Shown here in pieces: positions 23,752-31,423 of a stretch of DNA of 42,246 nt (positions are counted from its first letter, which is position 1; each line of letters starts with the position of its first letter). The notes under the pieces were generated by a model. It was given only the letters and a program-made list of their open reading frames with translations, was not told where the DNA came from and did not search any database. This DNA comes from JAICWP01 sp035252015. Its GTDB lineage: Bacteria > Acidobacteriota > Terriglobia > Terriglobales > Acidobacteriaceae. The position numbers and the translations under genes were made by a program. Where the stretch lies: assembly GCA_035252015.1 (NCBI GenBank), contig DATFDP010000148.1:1-42246 (forward strand), in the 5' to 3' direction.

Positions 23752-25791
23752 TCAGTCAAAAAAGCGGTATTTCAGCATGTGGAACAAGGCGGCCACCCCG
23801 TCCTTCCAACCAATCTTCTTGCCCTCTTCGTAGGTGCGGCCGTGGTAGGCAATGGGCACCTCGTAGATGCGGCAGCCCAGCCTGGCCACCTTGATGGTCA
23901 CTTCGGGCTCGAAGCCAAAGCGGTCCGAGCGCAGGCGGATGGTCTCCAGTACCTCGCGCCGGAACGCCTTGTAGCCCACTTCCATGTCGCTGAGGTTCAA
24001 ATTGCACAGCAGGTTGCAGAACAGCGTGAGAAACTTGTTGGCCTGGAAGTGCCAGAAGTAGAGCACGCGGTGGGCGCCTCCATGGAAGCGGTTGCCGAAA
24101 ACAGCGTCGGCCCGCCGATGCAAGATGGGATCGAGCAGCACGGGGTAGTCCGAAGGGTCGTATTCCAGGTCGGCATCCTGCACAAGGACCACGTCACCGG
24201 TAGCCTGGGCGAAGCCGGTGCGCAGAGCGGCGCCCTTCCCCTGGTTACGCTGGTGGAAGTAGAGCTTGATGCGGCCGCGGGCCTCACGCTCCAGTTCGCT
24301 GAGCACTTCGCGGGTGCCGTCGCTGGAGAAGTCATCTACGATGACCAGCTCCATCTCCAGGCCAGCGGCTCCGGCTTGCAACACGGTGCGCACCACCTGC
24401 GCGATGGTGGCCTTCTCGTTGTACACCGGCATCACCACCGAAAGCGTGGTCAGCGGCTTGAGCGGGTCGCCGATGACGCGTACAGGCTTCACCACCGTGC
24501 TGCTTTTCTTGCTCGCTTGGGTAATCAAATAAACCCCCAGGAGGAGCATTTCCGGCTCAATCGGGTGCCGGTAACGCGGATGCGGGAATACTAAATAATA
24601 AACGGCGGGATAAACCAATATGAGCCAGAAAAAGAGCGTTGCGCCGGGAATTTTGCGACGCAGCGCCCGCCCCAGTCCCCACAGGGCCAGCACCGAAGAG
24701 GCCAGGAAGAGCGAGTTCTTGATGGGCGCGAGGGCGGCAATTTTGGAGGAGCGCGGTAGCCCCGCCCAGAAGTAAATGCAACGCTTAGCGCTCAGGCCGG
24801 CAAAGCGGGCGGGATCCTGGGCGATGTAGGCCAGCGCCTGCCGCTTGCGCTCCGCGATGTAGCGCAGTTCGCCCAGGCGCTGGAATTCGCGCATCTGCAG
24901 CACGTTTCGCGTAGGGTGCAAATACCACATCCAAGTGCCATCGGCGCCGGGCCCGTTGCCCAGGCGAAGTTCGGAGCCAAGATTGTCGCGAATGAGGATG
25001 AATTTTCCAAAAATGCGGTAGTTGCGCGCCGCCCATGGCGCTACGAGCAGCGCGAAGAACAGCAGGGCGAGCGCAGTTTGAGGAAGCCAGGAGCAACGAG
25101 CCTTCAGCCGGCGGTGCCAAATCCAAGCCAGCGAAACCGGCAGGAACGAGAGCAGAGAAGGATTGCAAAGCGCAGCCACTGCCCAGAGCACGCCAAATAG
25201 CGCCCATAGCCGCAGGCCCCTCACTTCCTGCAGCTTGAGGGCGCCGAGGAAAATAACAGCCAGCAGCAGCGCCGAAAGGCTGGTCTCCCACACCCACTTG
25301 GTGGACCAATACATGGTGAAGGGCAGCACCGCCCACATCCACGCGGACCACAGCGCCACCGTGTAGCCGAAAGTACGCTTGCCAATCAGGTAGATGGGAA
25401 TGGCGGTCATCGCAGAGAAGAAGCTGTTGATAGTGAGCAGCACAAATGCGGAAGCGTTGCTGTAGATGCCGAACACCCGAAATATGCCAGCGGTCAAATA
25501 AGGATAGAGCGGAGGCTCCCAGGCGGTAGGCCCTGTGGGCATCTGGAAGGGATTGCTGAAGCCGTGCCCTGAGGCGATGGAGGCAGCGATGCGCCCCATT
25601 TCGTAACCAAAATCGAAGTGCCCCTCGGCGCTGCGGTAGCGATAAGTGTGCAGCACGAGAATGGCGCCCAGCCGCAGCAGGAAGCCGATGGCCACCATCC
25701 AGAAGAAAGAGTCTCGCCAGCCGAAGCGGGGTGCGCGGGCGCTAGCCGGCGCCGAGGCCGCCGATTGCGAGGTAAGTGTGTTGACAGCCAT
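23752..25791 (-). CDS. Fusion glycosyltransferase: GT-C membrane domain (GT39/ArnT-like) plus C-terminal GT2 (DPM1-like)
   Basis: A 679-residue protein in a single uninterrupted frame. Residues about 25-430 are polytopic membrane sequence resembling ArnT/PMT-type GT-C transferases, with EPPLYPYLTAGIF in the first periplasmic loop and many hydrophobic helices; these use polyprenyl-phosphate sugars on the periplasmic side. After a linker near 430-450, a GT2 domain starts at LSVVMPVYNEKATIAQV, with VIVDDFSSDGT, the metal motif D-A-D in VQDADLEYDP, and NQGKGAALRTGF. It is like dolichol/polyprenyl-phosphate mannosyl or glucosyl transferases. The fusion would put synthesis of the lipid-linked sugar and its transfer in one chain (inference). 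The DUF2059 gene follows directly. Confidence 0.88.
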   Translation of the reverse strand: MAVNTLTSQSAASAPASARAPRFGWRDSFFWMVAIGFLLRLGAILVLHTYRYRSAEGHFDFGYEMGRIAASIASGHGFSNPFQMPTGPTAWEPPLYPYLTAGIFRVFGIYSNASAFVLLTINSFFSAMTAIPIYLIGKRTFGYTVALWSAWMWAVLPFTMYWSTKWVWETSLSALLLAVIFLGALKLQEVRGLRLWALFGVLWAVAALCNPSLLSFLPVSLAWIWHRRLKARCSWLPQTALALLFFALLVAPWAARNYRIFGKFILIRDNLGSELRLGNGPGADGTWMWYLHPTRNVLQMREFQRLGELRYIAERKRQALAYIAQDPARFAGLSAKRCIYFWAGLPRSSKIAALAPIKNSLFLASSVLALWGLGRALRRKIPGATLFFWLILVYPAVYYLVFPHPRYRHPIEPEMLLLGVYLITQASKKSSTVVKPVRVIGDPLKPLTTLSVVMPVYNEKATIAQVVRTVLQAGAAGLEMELVIVDDFSSDGTREVLSELEREARGRIKLYFHQRNQGKGAALRTGFAQATGDVVLVQDADLEYDPSDYPVLLDPILHRRADAVFGNRFHGGAHRVLYFWHFQANKFLTLFCNLLCNLNLSDMEVGYKAFRREVLETIRLRSDRFGFEPEVTIKVARLGCRIYEVPIAYHGRTYEEGKKIGWKDGVAALFHMLKYRFFD

Positions 25792-25891
25792 CGTCGGGAA
25801 AGTTCCCTATTCTCTCACGCGATGCACGTATTGCCCCTTCAGGTCTGATTAATGTTAGTTTCGGCAGTATTTCTGTCTCAAGAGAGTGACA

Positions 25892-27523
25892 ATGAAAGCC
25901 TGGAAGGCAATTCTCCTGGCCATCGCCATTGTCGCCACTGTGGCTTCCATCTGGGCGACGCTGGTGATTCGGCGCGGCTTTCGCGCCACGGCCGAGCCTT
26001 ACGCCTGGGAGGCGGTCCTGGCCAGGCGTGTGCGCGACTTGGCCATTCCCACCGCCGCCCGCCAGCTGAAAAATCCGCTACAGGCTACCCCGCAGAACCT
26101 GGAGGAAGGGCGCAGCAATTTCCTCGCCCGCTGCGCGCTTTGTCATGGCCAGGATGGCAGCGGCGTAACCCCGGTCGGTGGCAATCTTTATCCACGCGTG
26201 CCTGATCTGCGCAGGGCTCCCACCCAGACTCTCAGCGACGGCGAAATTCACTACATTATCGAAAATGGAGTTCAGCTCACCGGCATGCCCGCCTGGGGCA
26301 ACCCCCACCAGCAGGGCAGCGACGAGAGCTGGAAACTGGTGCTCTTTATCCGCAGCCTGCGTCCGCTGACCCGTCAAGAGGTGACCCAGCAGGCAACCAC
26401 CGCCGCCCACGCTCATTACGTTGGCTCACAATCCTGTGCGAAGTGCCACCAGCAGATTTATCAGCGCTGGAAGAAGACGCCCATGGCCAACGTGGTGCGC
26501 GATCCCGCTACATACCCCGAGGCGATGCTGGGTGATTTCTCAGACGCACCTTTCAGCCGCAATCAGATCGCGTTGGTGTACGGAAACCTATGGAAACAGA
26601 ATTACTTCACCAAAGTCGGCGATCTTTACTATCCCCTGCCCAACAAATGGGCTATTGCCCAGCGTAAGTGGATGCCGTACCTGGTAAAGGATGATTGGTG
26701 GGCACCGTACTTCCCGCCGGACAACATGCAGCGCCCCACCGCCACCCTATGTGACGGCTGTCATTCCGTGAACTACAACGTTGAAAACCATACCGTTACC
26801 GAATGGAACGTAGGCTGCGAACGCTGCCACGGCCCAGGCAGTGAGCACGTGGCGCATCCTACACGCGGCAACATCCTCAATCCCGCGCGCATGGATTATG
26901 TTGCCGCAAACGATGCCTGCATTCAGTGCCACTCCCAGGGCCGCCCGCTAGCCACTCCTCTGGCCGGCAAGGTTTACGACTGGCCGGTTGGTTATAACGT
27001 GGGTCTGAACCTGCAGAATTTCTGGCGCCTTGAGTCCCACCCCCTGGGAAGTTCCGGCTTCTACTACTTCCCTGACGGCACGGCGCACAAAAACCGCATG
27101 CAGGGCAACGATTTTGTGCAGAGCGTGATGTACCGCCGCGGCATCACCTGCTTTAACTGCCACGACGTGCATGGCACCGGCAACTACGCCCAACTGCGCA
27201 AACCCGCCCAGCAGATCTGCCTGGACTGCCACGGCCCGCTGTCGCCCAACGGCCCGCGCACCGCCACCCTGGAGCAGCACACGCATCATAAAGCGGGTAC
27301 CGCCGGCAGCTATTGCGTGGATTGCCACATGCCCCAGATCGAGACGGAAAGCGCTCCCGGGGCGTTCGTGCACGCCCACACTTTCCGCTTCATCTCCCCG
27401 GAGGTGACCGACAAGTACAACATTCCCAATCCCTGCAACTCCTGTCATAAGGACAAATCAACCGCTTGGGCGCTCGATGCCATGCGCCACTGGCCGGAGC
27501 GCTCCCCCTGGAGACTGGAGTAG
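25892..27523 (+). CDS. Nine-heme cytochrome c: N-terminal monoheme class I domain plus multiheme domain
   Basis: A 543-residue protein from ATG 25892 (AGAGAG upstream; GTG 25886 is the alternative). An uncleaved signal anchor (residues about 5-27) leads to the periplasm. Nine CxxCH heme sites are seen in order: CALCH, CAKCH, CDGCH, CERCH, CIQCH, CFNCH, CLDCH, CVDCH and CNSCH. The first belongs to a class I cytochrome c domain whose axial Met is probably in LTGMPAWG. The remaining eight lie in a region resembling cytochrome c554/octaheme proteins (NVGCERCHGPGSEH). No quinol oxidase or reductase partner is next to it. A role in periplasmic electron transfer is likely; the acceptor or substrate is unknown. 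Confidence 0.9.
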   Translation: MKAWKAILLAIAIVATVASIWATLVIRRGFRATAEPYAWEAVLARRVRDLAIPTAARQLKNPLQATPQNLEEGRSNFLARCALCHGQDGSGVTPVGGNLYPRVPDLRRAPTQTLSDGEIHYIIENGVQLTGMPAWGNPHQQGSDESWKLVLFIRSLRPLTRQEVTQQATTAAHAHYVGSQSCAKCHQQIYQRWKKTPMANVVRDPATYPEAMLGDFSDAPFSRNQIALVYGNLWKQNYFTKVGDLYYPLPNKWAIAQRKWMPYLVKDDWWAPYFPPDNMQRPTATLCDGCHSVNYNVENHTVTEWNVGCERCHGPGSEHVAHPTRGNILNPARMDYVAANDACIQCHSQGRPLATPLAGKVYDWPVGYNVGLNLQNFWRLESHPLGSSGFYYFPDGTAHKNRMQGNDFVQSVMYRRGITCFNCHDVHGTGNYAQLRKPAQQICLDCHGPLSPNGPRTATLEQHTHHKAGTAGSYCVDCHMPQIETESAPGAFVHAHTFRFISPEVTDKYNIPNPCNSCHKDKSTAWALDAMRHWPERSPWRLE

Positions 27524-27555
27524 GACAGCTTCGACTCTGCAGATTTTGCCCTAGA

Positions 27556-27572
27556 GCAAGCCCGGGGCTTGC
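27556..27572 (+). terminator. Hairpin after the cytochrome gene
   Basis: A perfect 7-bp stem GCAAGCC/GGCTTGC with a CGG loop lies 33 bp after the cytochrome stop. No T-run follows, and a -10-like TATACT comes soon after, so it may be either a weak terminator or part of the next leader. Confidence 0.3.
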
Positions 27573-27637
27573 AGGGCTGTGTATACTACTGCCGCAAAAG
27601 CACGCCATTTCTTCGCCGGAGGCACAGTGTAGCTGCT

Positions 27638-28135
27638 ATGGGCAGTCTCTCCCCCACCGTATCCAGCACCGCTGCCGTCTCCAACCCTCCCCTAATCTTC
27701 CCACTCCAAGCCGGCGGCGATAACCGCCGCCGGACAGCGCCCAAGGGCCACACCCAAGCAAGCCGGGGCCGGATGCGGAGCGCGCCCCGCAACCGTATCC
27801 TGATGTTCGGTAAGATTCGCGAATTGGCCTTGTATCGGGCGGAGGTGCTGCGCGCTCACGGTTTTCTCGTTGCTATACCGGAGAGCAAGGCGGAGGCTGT
27901 GGCCGCCATCCGCCGCGGCGATTTTGATGTTGCCGTGCTTACCTATACGCTTTCCAATGACACGGTGCAGGAACTTGTGGAACTGGTACGGCAGTATCGG
28001 CCCGATTGCCGGCTTGTCACCATTTCCGAAACAAAATATCCCGACCCGAAGATCAATCCCGATGCCAATGTGCTGGCCGACGACGGTCCCAAAGCGCTGA
28101 TCGAGGCGCTGCGAGAAACCTTGCGCCGGGGCTGA
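27638..28135 (+). CDS. Receiver-like (pseudo-receiver) domain protein
   Basis: A 165-residue protein if started at ATG 27638; ATG 27773 (MRSAPRNRILMFG) would give a minimal domain of 120 residues. The C-terminal part follows the CheY alternation: RILMFGKIREL, a helix ending AHGFLVAIPES, FDVAVLTYTLS, then CRLVTISET, and a last helix ALIEALRETLRR. The acidic pair after strand 1 is missing, and the Asp expected after strand 3 is replaced by Thr/Tyr, so phosphorylation is not expected. The K-T pair region is also altered. It is a stand-alone domain without an output module. Such proteins are frequent in Acidobacteriota; the partner is unknown. Confidence 0.65.
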   Translation: MGSLSPTVSSTAAVSNPPLIFPLQAGGDNRRRTAPKGHTQASRGRMRSAPRNRILMFGKIRELALYRAEVLRAHGFLVAIPESKAEAVAAIRRGDFDVAVLTYTLSNDTVQELVELVRQYRPDCRLVTISETKYPDPKINPDANVLADDGPKALIEALRETLRRG

Positions 28136-28306
28136 AGTCCTTTCCCTTTTGCTGTTTTTCGTGTGGCTGAAGCCGCTTGCTTGCACATCGGCATCCTCTC
28201 GAAGGATCGTTTGACACGTCCCTCCTCCCGCCCTAGACTGAAGCCTTTGGCGGGCGAGTGGCGCAAAGAGCACGTCAGGGCTTCTCCCCAAGACCCCAGA
28301 GGACCC

Positions 28307-28867
28307 ATGGCCTGGCTGCAGAATAAGTTTGAAAAGAACTTCCTCATCACTAGCGTAGATTACGTATTCAACTGGGCGCGCAAGTCGGCGCTGTGGCCCA
28401 TGACCTTCGGCCTGGCCTGCTGCGCCATCGAGATGATCGCCTCCTCGACCGCCCGCTTCGATATTGCGCGTTTCGGCTCCGAAGTATTTCGTCCCAGCCC
28501 GCGGCAGAGCGACTTGATGATCGTGGCCGGCACGGTGACGCTGAAGATGGCGCCGGTGGTCAAGCGCATCTACGACCAGATGCCCGATCCCAAGTGGGTC
28601 ATCTCCATGGGCGCCTGCTCCTCAGTGGGCGGCCCGTTCAACACCTACGCCGTGCTGCAGGGCGTGGACCGCATTGTGCCCACCGACGTCTATGTCATCG
28701 GCTGCCCGCCGCGCCCGGAGAATCTTTTCTACGCCCTGCTCAAGTTGCAGGACAAAATTGACCGCATGAGCTTGGCCAAGCGTCCCACCGAAGTAAGGCT
28801 GAATGAGAGCATGGTGGAGAATTTCAAACGCCAAGTGATGATCGCGCAGACGCTGCAGCCGAAGTAG
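28307..28867 (+). CDS. nuoB: NADH-quinone oxidoreductase subunit B (orphan)
   Basis: A 186-residue protein from ATG 28307 with AGAGGA upstream; an in-frame upstream extension to 28163 is not needed. It carries the ligands of cluster N2: the adjacent C38-C39 in GLACCAIEM, C104 in MGACSS and C133 in IGCPPRPE. N2 passes electrons to quinone in Complex I. The length is normal. What is unusual is the setting: no nuoA, nuoC or nuoD flanks it; a pseudo-receiver gene precedes it and a Rieske ferredoxin gene follows 76 bp later. NuoB-like hydrogenase small subunits share the fold, but the tight match to NuoB motifs favours Complex I. Confidence 0.92.
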   Translation: MAWLQNKFEKNFLITSVDYVFNWARKSALWPMTFGLACCAIEMIASSTARFDIARFGSEVFRPSPRQSDLMIVAGTVTLKMAPVVKRIYDQMPDPKWVISMGACSSVGGPFNTYAVLQGVDRIVPTDVYVIGCPPRPENLFYALLKLQDKIDRMSLAKRPTEVRLNESMVENFKRQVMIAQTLQPK

Positions 28868-28870
28868 CGC

Positions 28871-28931
28871 AGCTACTAGCTACTAGCATCTGGCTGGTAG
28901 CCAATCCGATTCAAGCTAGTAGCTAGTAGCT
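28871..28931. repeat. Intergenic inverted repeat, perfect 17-bp arms
   Basis: Arms 28871-28887 (AGCTACTAGCTACTAGC) and 28915-28931 are exact reverse complements around a 27-nt spacer. The spacer itself holds a small hairpin GGCT-GGT-AGCC (28892-28902). The arms are internally repetitive (CTACTAG words). It fills the gap between nuoB and the Rieske gene. There is no T-tail. Confidence 0.8.
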
Positions 28932-28943
28932 AACAGCTGGCCC

Positions 28944-29252
28944 ATGCCCTTCACCCGCATCGCCGCCAAAGCCGACCTGCCTGAACCGGGAGAAGCCCGT
29001 GAATTTAGTGTGGGCGACAAAGTAGTGTGCGTGGCCAATGTGAACGGCACCATCTCCGCCATGGATAATGTCTGCTTGCATCGTGGCGGCCCCCTGGGCC
29101 AAGGCGTGATCATGGAAGACAAGGTGGTCTGTCCCTGGCACGGCTGGGAATGGGACCCGCAGACCGGACAGGCAGGACATAATCCCGGCATGCGGATCGC
29201 CGTCTACGCGATCAAGGTGGAAGGGGAGGACGTGTTGATTGACATGCAGTAG
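28944..29252 (+). CDS. Rieske [2Fe-2S] ferredoxin
   Basis: A 102-residue soluble protein, ATG 28944, with no signal peptide and no recognisable ribosome site (the leader is occupied by an inverted repeat). The Rieske cluster ligands are C44-L-H46 and C63-P-W-H66 with 16 residues between the pairs, as in dioxygenase ferredoxins and NirD-like proteins. These carry single electrons in the cytoplasm, usually to an oxygenase or nitrite reductase. Neither an oxygenase alpha subunit nor a reductase lies in the window. Position behind nuoB suggests cotranscription but a functional link is not established. Confidence 0.9.
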   Translation: MPFTRIAAKADLPEPGEAREFSVGDKVVCVANVNGTISAMDNVCLHRGGPLGQGVIMEDKVVCPWHGWEWDPQTGQAGHNPGMRIAVYAIKVEGEDVLIDMQ

Positions 29253-29335
29253 CTGGTAGTTGGTAAGTTGTAGCTGGTTTGTTCCCGACCTGCTGGTCAG
29301 CAGACCAAGTCTACTAACGACCAACGACCAGCTAC
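29249..29335. repeat. Intergenic inverted repeat with nested hairpin
   Basis: Arm 29249-29264 (GTAGCTGGTAGTTGGT) matches the reverse complement of 29320-29335 at 15 of 16 positions. The left arm includes the stop codon of the Rieske gene. Between them lies a perfect small hairpin CTGCT-GGTC-AGCAG near 29290-29303 and a second copy of TAGCTGGT. The right side shares the 17-mer CGACCAGCTACCAACCA (29325-29341) with 41344-41360. Confidence 0.75.
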
Positions 29336-29390
29336 CAACCACCACACCACCGACTCCAGACTCCTGACTAGCGATGTGGTACAACACGCT

Positions 29391-30293
29391 ATGCCTTATT
29401 TTCTGGGCATTGATGGCGGCGGCAGCAAGACTACCTGCCTGTTGGCCGATGAGGAGAGGGTGCTGGTCAGCGCCAGTGGTCCAGGGAGCAACCCCATTCG
29501 TGTAGGCGAAGAGCGCTCGCGCCAGGCGCTGCACCAGGTGGTGCGCGAGGTCTGCGCGGCTGCCAAGATCCAGCCTTCGCAAATTGTGCGCACTTGTGTT
29601 GGCATGGCGGGGGCCGCGCGCCCGCAGATCGAAAAACAAGTGCGCGGCGTGCTGACGAGTCTGGTAGGTGGGGAAATTGCCGTCGCCGGTGACATGATTA
29701 TTGCCCTGGAAGCCGCTTTCCAAGGCGGCCCCGGGTTGATTGTCGTAGCAGGTACCGGTTCCATCGCTTACGGACGCAATGAGCGCGGTGAAACTGCGCG
29801 TGCCGGGGGCTGGGGCTTTGCTATTTCCGATGAAGGTTCGGGCCACTGGATTGGCCGCGCTGCAGTGGCTGGCGCCATGCGCGCCCACGATCTGGGCGAA
29901 ACCTGCGTGCTCATCAGCAGCATTATGAATATCTGGCACGTGGGCTCGCGCGAAGATGTGGTGCGCGCTGCCAACGCCATCCCGCCGCCGGACTTTGCCG
30001 AGCTGCTGCCTCAGGTGCTGGCCGCAGCCGCGGCCGGCGACTCGCGTGCCAACGAGATTTTTACGCAGGCTGCCACCGAATTGGCCCAACTGGCCCGGAT
30101 CGTGGCCGAGCGCTTGTGGCGCGCGCAGCAGGTATTTCGCGTTGCTCTGGCCGGCGGCGTCTTTCAGAATTCGCCACTGGTGCGCCAAGTGTTCAACAAC
30201 AGCGTGCGCTCGCTGCATCCCGAGGCAGAGATATACGCTAAAATTGTGGAGCCGGCGCAAGGGGCGCTGTGGCTGGCGCGTAAGAAACAGTAG
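29391..30293 (+). CDS. BadF/BadG/BcrA/BcrD-family ATPase (N-acetylglucosamine kinase-like)
   Basis: A 300-residue cytoplasmic protein of the ASKHA (actin-like ATPase) fold. ATG 29391 gives the canonical opening PYFLGIDGGGSKTTCLLADE, the phosphate-1 motif; GTG 29376 is an alternative and no ribosome site is visible for either. Phosphate-2 is IVVAGTGSIAYGR, followed by GGWGFAISDEGSGHWIG, typical of N-acetylglucosamine kinases in this superfamily. The adenosine motif is at VALAGGVFQNSPLV. The Cys pairs of benzoyl-CoA reductase activators are missing, so sugar phosphorylation (cell-wall amino-sugar recycling) is the better guess. It sits between two inverted-repeat elements. Confidence 0.85.
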   Translation: MPYFLGIDGGGSKTTCLLADEERVLVSASGPGSNPIRVGEERSRQALHQVVREVCAAAKIQPSQIVRTCVGMAGAARPQIEKQVRGVLTSLVGGEIAVAGDMIIALEAAFQGGPGLIVVAGTGSIAYGRNERGETARAGGWGFAISDEGSGHWIGRAAVAGAMRAHDLGETCVLISSIMNIWHVGSREDVVRAANAIPPPDFAELLPQVLAAAAAGDSRANEIFTQAATELAQLARIVAERLWRAQQVFRVALAGGVFQNSPLVRQVFNNSVRSLHPEAEIYAKIVEPAQGALWLARKKQ

Positions 30294-30305
30294 TCAGGAG
30301 TAAGG

Positions 30306-30350
30306 AGTCGGTAGTCAGCAATGCCCACTGCCGACTGCTGACTACCGACT
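30306..30350. repeat. Intergenic inverted repeat, perfect 15-bp arms, directly before a start codon
   Basis: Arms 30306-30320 (AGTCGGTAGTCAGCA) and 30336-30350 are exact reverse complements with a 15-nt loop. The right arm ends 3 nt before ATG 30354, exactly where a ribosome site would be. The words (GTAGTCAG, GACTACC) differ from the neighbouring elements but follow the same TAG/CTA style. Confidence 0.8.
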
Positions 30351-30353
30351 ACG

Positions 30354-31100
30354 ATGTCCGAAGAACTCACAAACCTGATCCACAGCCATTCGGCGGATGA
30401 GCTGAAGCGCGCCGCTGCTCACGATGGGCTCAGCGAAGAGTTGGCGCTGGCACTGCTGGAGCGCCGCGACCTGCCCCCGGAGGCACTGGAAGCGCTAAGC
30501 AAAAATGCTCAGGTTCTGAAATCACGCCGCGTGCTGGTGGAGATGGTCGGCCATCCCAAAACGCCGCGGCACGCCTCGCTGCCCACCATTCGCCATCTCT
30601 ACTCATTCGAGCTGATGCAGTTGGCGCTTTCGCCCACCGTGCTGGCCGACATCAAGAAGGCAGCGGAGGAGACGCTGGTTTCGCGCCTGGAGAAAATCAC
30701 CCTGGGCGAGCGGATCACGCTGGCGCGGCGGGCCTCGGGGCGCGTGGCGGCGGCGCTGCTGCTCGATTCCGAGCCGCGCGTGATCGAGGCCGCGGTCACC
30801 AATCCATTTCTCACCGAGGTTCTGATTGTCAAAGCGCTGACGTCGGAAAAAGCGCCGGCGACCCTAGTGGAGCTGGTTTGCCGCGATGGCAAATGGTCGC
30901 TGCGCCGCGAGGTCCGGATTGCCCTGCTGCGCAATCCATTTACCCCCGTGAATGAGGCTGCGCAACTTGCGCGCACTCTTCCCAGCGGCGTGCTGCACGA
31001 ACTGCTGCAGGAGTCGCGCTTGCCGGAAGTCACCCGTACCCTTCTGCAACAGGAACTGCAAGGTCGCGAACAAGAGGAAAAGGAAGCTCGCGGCATTTAG
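30354..31100 (+). CDS. Helical-repeat (HEAT-like) protein of unknown function
   Basis: A 248-residue cytoplasmic protein, ATG 30354. It is almost wholly alpha-helical, with repeating units such as LSEELALALLERRDLPPEAL, ERITLARRASGRVAAALL, DSEPRVIEAAVTNPFLTE and SLRREVRIALLRNPFTP. The spacing of about 35-40 residues and the pattern of a Pro or Asp between helices suggest HEAT/armadillo-type or leucine-rich-variant repeats. Two units contain NPFL/NPFTP, the turn most often seen in related acidobacterial proteins. There is no signal peptide and no catalytic motif. The C-terminus is a charged helix (QGREQEEKEARGI). A scaffolding role is the general expectation for this fold. Confidence 0.7.
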   Translation: MSEELTNLIHSHSADELKRAAAHDGLSEELALALLERRDLPPEALEALSKNAQVLKSRRVLVEMVGHPKTPRHASLPTIRHLYSFELMQLALSPTVLADIKKAAEETLVSRLEKITLGERITLARRASGRVAAALLLDSEPRVIEAAVTNPFLTEVLIVKALTSEKAPATLVELVCRDGKWSLRREVRIALLRNPFTPVNEAAQLARTLPSGVLHELLQESRLPEVTRTLLQQELQGREQEEKEARGI

Positions 31101-31423
31101 CCGGCACGCTCCCGCTGTAATTAATATGGAAGCGCCGCTTTAGCGCCGCTATTGTTGATTCAAGCTCGGTGAGAGAATTCCCTTGAACCTCAGATAAGAA
31201 TCCGACAGAGCCAGGGATCTTTCGACTGCGCTCGGGATGACAATTCATGTCAGGCAGCATCGCTGCGCTCGTGGTGGGAATCCAGAAACGTGCTGTAGCC
31301 GCGGGCGGTGCACAGGATGGCAAATCCTAAAAAGTGGTGTCGCAGAGCGTGGCGCTCAGGAGGACCGGTAAGCGAGTCCAATCAGAATAAGAACCCTCTG
31401 CGTCCTTGGCATCGTTCGCGGTT
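31101..31423. other. Intergenic region, 323 bp, with a short direct repeat and a dispersed-repeat-like segment
   Basis: No gene is seen. AGCGCCGCT occurs twice in tandem (31131-31139 and 31142-31150). The segment 31214-31242 (GGGATCTTTCGACTGCGCTC then GGGATGACA) resembles a short dispersed repeat known to me from several phyla (words such as TCGACTGCGCTCGGGATGAC). Only one copy is in this window. Confidence 0.45.

Noticed and set aside
29376..29390. GTG start for the BadF-type kinase
   Set aside because: The family opening matches from ATG 29391, and the extra five residues have no support from a ribosome site.
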